Source: Viscum album (Eukaryota > Streptophyta > Magnoliopsida > Santalales > Viscaceae). Taken from it: a stretch of 64,000 nucleotides of DNA. The notes beneath the pieces are model-generated. The model did no database searches. It had not been told where the DNA came from and saw only the letters and a program-made list of their open reading frames with translations. The DNA is taken from positions 1,150,936,050 to 1,151,000,049 of the forward strand of contig OY728165.1 of assembly GCA_963277665.1 (NCBI GenBank), read 5' to 3'. Below, piece after piece: positions 61,866 to 64,000 of the stretch. Every line of letters starts with the position of its first letter. Within the stretch, counting starts at the first letter, position 1. The position numbers and the translations under genes were made by a program.

Positions 61866-63320
61866 ATTCTTTTCACTTGACATACTATTTGGATCCTATA
61901 GATAGGGATAGGAAGGAATAAGTACTTGGAAATAAGTTGTGCTTGGGAGTAGCTAACCCATTTATAGGGAAAATCCATTCTACCTCATTTATTGCTTGTT
62001 TTTTGGTTTTGAAATTTTATAGTTTATTTGATTTTCACTGTTAGATGACCCACATATATTGTGCTGTTAGTTTTGTTGTTATTGAGGTTCTATTTCTATT
62101 TCAACCTGATGAGATGAGGTTATTCCATCTCATGAATCATCTAGGAACCTGCTAGAAATCACATGTCATGCATTATTTCCATGCCATTTAGGATGCATTA
62201 GTGATCGCATGTTGTTGTGATAGATGTTGTGAAAGATATGAATGATGTTGTGATAGATTCCCTGATAGAATGACTTCAATTTGATAGGGTATTGTTTGTG
62301 TAAGGTTTTGTCTGAATGAATTCCAAAATTTGGTTCTTGAGGTGTTATGGGCCCTCATAGACTAGAATTTGGTAGATCATTTCTATGTTTTCCTTGTCTA
62401 TGATATGTATAAGATGCCATGCTTTGATTCGTGGGGAGTATAGGCCCTCACAGATTAGAATTTGGAACTTTATTGTTTGTTTTAGTGGTTTTTTGGGAAA
62501 AGGAGTAGTTTCTCAGGCTTACTATCTGGAAAAAACCAGAATACTCGACATGTAATGTTGAATACACGCCATGTGTTCTTTTATTCAGGAAGAAACTATT
62601 TTTCTTAAGTACACATCGTGTACTGTATGTACATGTCGTGTAGTCTCTAACTATGTCCCAAACTATGTGGACAAAGACACAAGGTTTGGAATCTTTGGTA
62701 GGACATGCCATGTATCAGATGTACATGTCGTGTTGTAGAACCATGTAAGTTACCGTGTCACTAACAACACAGGTTAGTTGAGTATTTTCTAATACACGTC
62801 GTGTCCGTTTGGAACATGCTGTGTAGTGTATCCCAGGAATCTAGCCATGTCACTAACAACACAGGCCGATGAAATCTTCATAGTACACACTGTGTCCATC
62901 TAAAACATGCTGTGTAGTGTGAGTTGTGTATCTGGCTGTGTCACTAACAACACATGTCAGTGAATCTTGTCTAGTACACGTCGTGTCTTACACTAACACA
63001 CCATGTAGTCTCAATATAAGAGAACCATGTGGCCTAGCCATGTAAGGGAACTTGGGCCAGGAAAGAGGATTCAAGTACAAGCCATGTGTAAGGACAACAT
63101 ACTTTTTATGGGGTTTTTACATGACCAATGTTGGTAGAATATACAACCATGTGAAGGATTAAGGGAACACACCATGTAGTCATTATACAAACCATATATC
63201 CATGTTTTGAAAAACGTTAATTTATTATTTATCCTGTTCCCTTATTATACTTCTAAGTTTCATTCCATGTTAATCTTAATCTAAGGTGTGTGCTTGACCT
63301 TGCTGAGTCATGCCACTGAG
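61866..63320 (+). other. Leader of the fourth element, rich in tandem and palindromic repeats
   Basis: No coding frame is recognised between the PBS and gag. Two copies of GGCCCTCAYAGAYTAGAATT lie 93 bases apart (about 62349 and 62442). From about 62540 to 63180 the sequence is full of short words of the form ACACGNCGTGT and ACATGNCGTGT. Confidence 0.75.
62640..63020 (+). repeat. Tandem array, unit about 92 bp, with palindromic words
   Basis: GTGTCACTAACAACACAGG or close variants start at 62755, 62847 and 62938, with a more diverged copy near 62665. Each unit also holds TACACGTCGTGTC- and ACATGCTGTGTAGT-like words at fixed positions. Confidence 0.85.
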
Positions 63321-64000
63321 ATGCCCTCTGGTTGTACGCCCGTTATAGGGCAATGATCAGACACCAGACAAGACTAATCAAGGACTACCAGTGGATCCTC
63401 TAGTTGTGCAAGTCTTGGTACCAGATGTTATTCTAGAAATAAGTGATGATGCATAGTTTCTAGAGGGCTTCATGAGGTTCATGAAATACTTCCAAGGAGT
63501 ACCGCCTCCTGCCCTATCGATGTCAGAATTTATGCGGGTTTTCCAGCAGCATCATCCTCTCAATTTCACAGGGGAAGGAGGACCTCAGGCTGCAGAATCA
63601 TTGTTAGAATCCATGCTTACCATCTTCGAGCATCTGTAGATGCCTCCAGAGAGGAGGGTCAAGCTTGCTATGTACATGCTTCGAGACTCCGCCAAGAGAT
63701 GGTGGGATGCGATCTCACAAGAGGGACTCCAGAAGGGTGTGGATTTGGATGAATTATAGCATACCTTCTACGATTACTTTTATCTAGATACTTTGAGGGA
63801 TAATCGAGCCTGAGAGTTCATGAGCATGGATTAGGGTACTATTTCTGTTATGGAGTACTCTTATCGCTTCACCGAGCTGCGGTGCTTTGCACCCTTTCCA
63901 GGAGGTGATGAGTAATTCATAGTAAGGAAGTTTGAGGATGGTCTGATGGATGTCATCTATTCACAGGTGAAAATAAGCAGGTTGACATCCATCGTTTCTA
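63321..64000 (+). pseudogene. gag of the fourth element (broken, partial)
   Basis: A plausible start ATG is at 63321. The main frame (codons starting at 1 mod 3) is entered after a one-base frame change near 63340-63345. It shows LEGFMRFMKYFQGVPPPALS, then FTGEGGPQAAESLLESM, LAMYMLRDSAKRWWDAI and MEYSYRFTELRCFAPFPGGD, the standard order of a Retrotrans_gag capsid domain with its WW motif. In-frame stops lie at 63454, 63637, 63757, 63811, 63832 and 63913, all explainable by one C-to-T change in Gln or Arg codons. The frame is still open at 64000. It would form the particle shell, but this copy cannot. Confidence 0.88.

Larger units (their letters stand above)
59805..64000 (+). mobile_element. 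Fourth LTR retrotransposon, Ty3/gypsy-like, cut by the window end
   Basis: An LTR-like block opens TGTAATAACCCAG at 59805 and closes GGGCCATTACA at 61849, with complementary ends as in plant gypsy LTRs. A degenerate PBS follows, then a 1.46-kb repeat-rich leader and a broken gag with a Retrotrans_gag-like domain. Pol and the 3' LTR must lie beyond 64000, so the LTR call rests on termini, PBS and gag position and not on a second copy. Confidence 0.8.

Overview
The window looks like repeat-rich nuclear DNA from a seed plant with a large, AT-rich genome (roughly 70% A+T by eye). Every recognisable coding fragment belongs to an LTR retrotransposon, and the four primer-binding sites that can be read with confidence match the 3' end of plant initiator tRNA-Met (TGGTATCAGAG). 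The youngest elements keep plant-style LTR ends (TGTAACRCCCC). I found no host gene, no intact tRNA or rRNA gene and no CRISPR array. The species cannot be named from this sequence.

Positions 3283-38909 are best read as a three-element nest. The oldest layer is a badly decayed Ty3/gypsy element, with an iMet PBS at 30518 and gag, RT-RNaseH and integrase remnants between 30.7 and 35.0 kb. Its right LTR is 35286 to about 38909. Its left LTR is cut into three pieces (3283-3567, 16058-16782, 27974-30516) whose summed length, about 3.5 kb, agrees with the right LTR. The first cut was made by a SIRE/Maximus-type Ty1/copia element (3568-16057) with 1.83-1.84 kb LTRs, gag, pol and a long third 'envelope-like' reading frame. 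All its frames are broken. The second cut was made by a pol-less Ty3/gypsy derivative (16783-27973) with 4.76 kb LTRs, an exact ATAAG target duplication and only a gag stub inside.

Positions 1-3282 and 38910-50015 are AT-rich, CpG-poor and unassigned. A young minus-strand gypsy derivative lies at 50016-59704, with two 3553-bp LTRs that I align with about 25 mismatches and no indels, and an exact ATCCA duplication. Its gag keeps the N-terminus and three zinc knuckles but lacks most of the capsid region. Two tRNA-promoter-like, possibly SINE-derived, modules sit inside it. A fourth element starts at 59805 (2045-bp LTR, degenerate PBS, repeat-rich leader, broken gag) and runs off the right edge.

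The gypsy-type elements look related. They share TGTAA...CCC termini, a CTTACTGRGC...GCTCA block before an acceptor-like CAG, and GT(A)RGG donor-like sites. In three of them the presumed leader intron holds a tandem array with a different unit: about 195 bp, 30 bp and 57 bp. Internal stops in the decayed frames mostly sit where one C-to-T change in CAG, CAA or CGA would create them, as expected for methylated, silenced DNA. The two young 3553-bp LTRs instead differ mainly by transversions.
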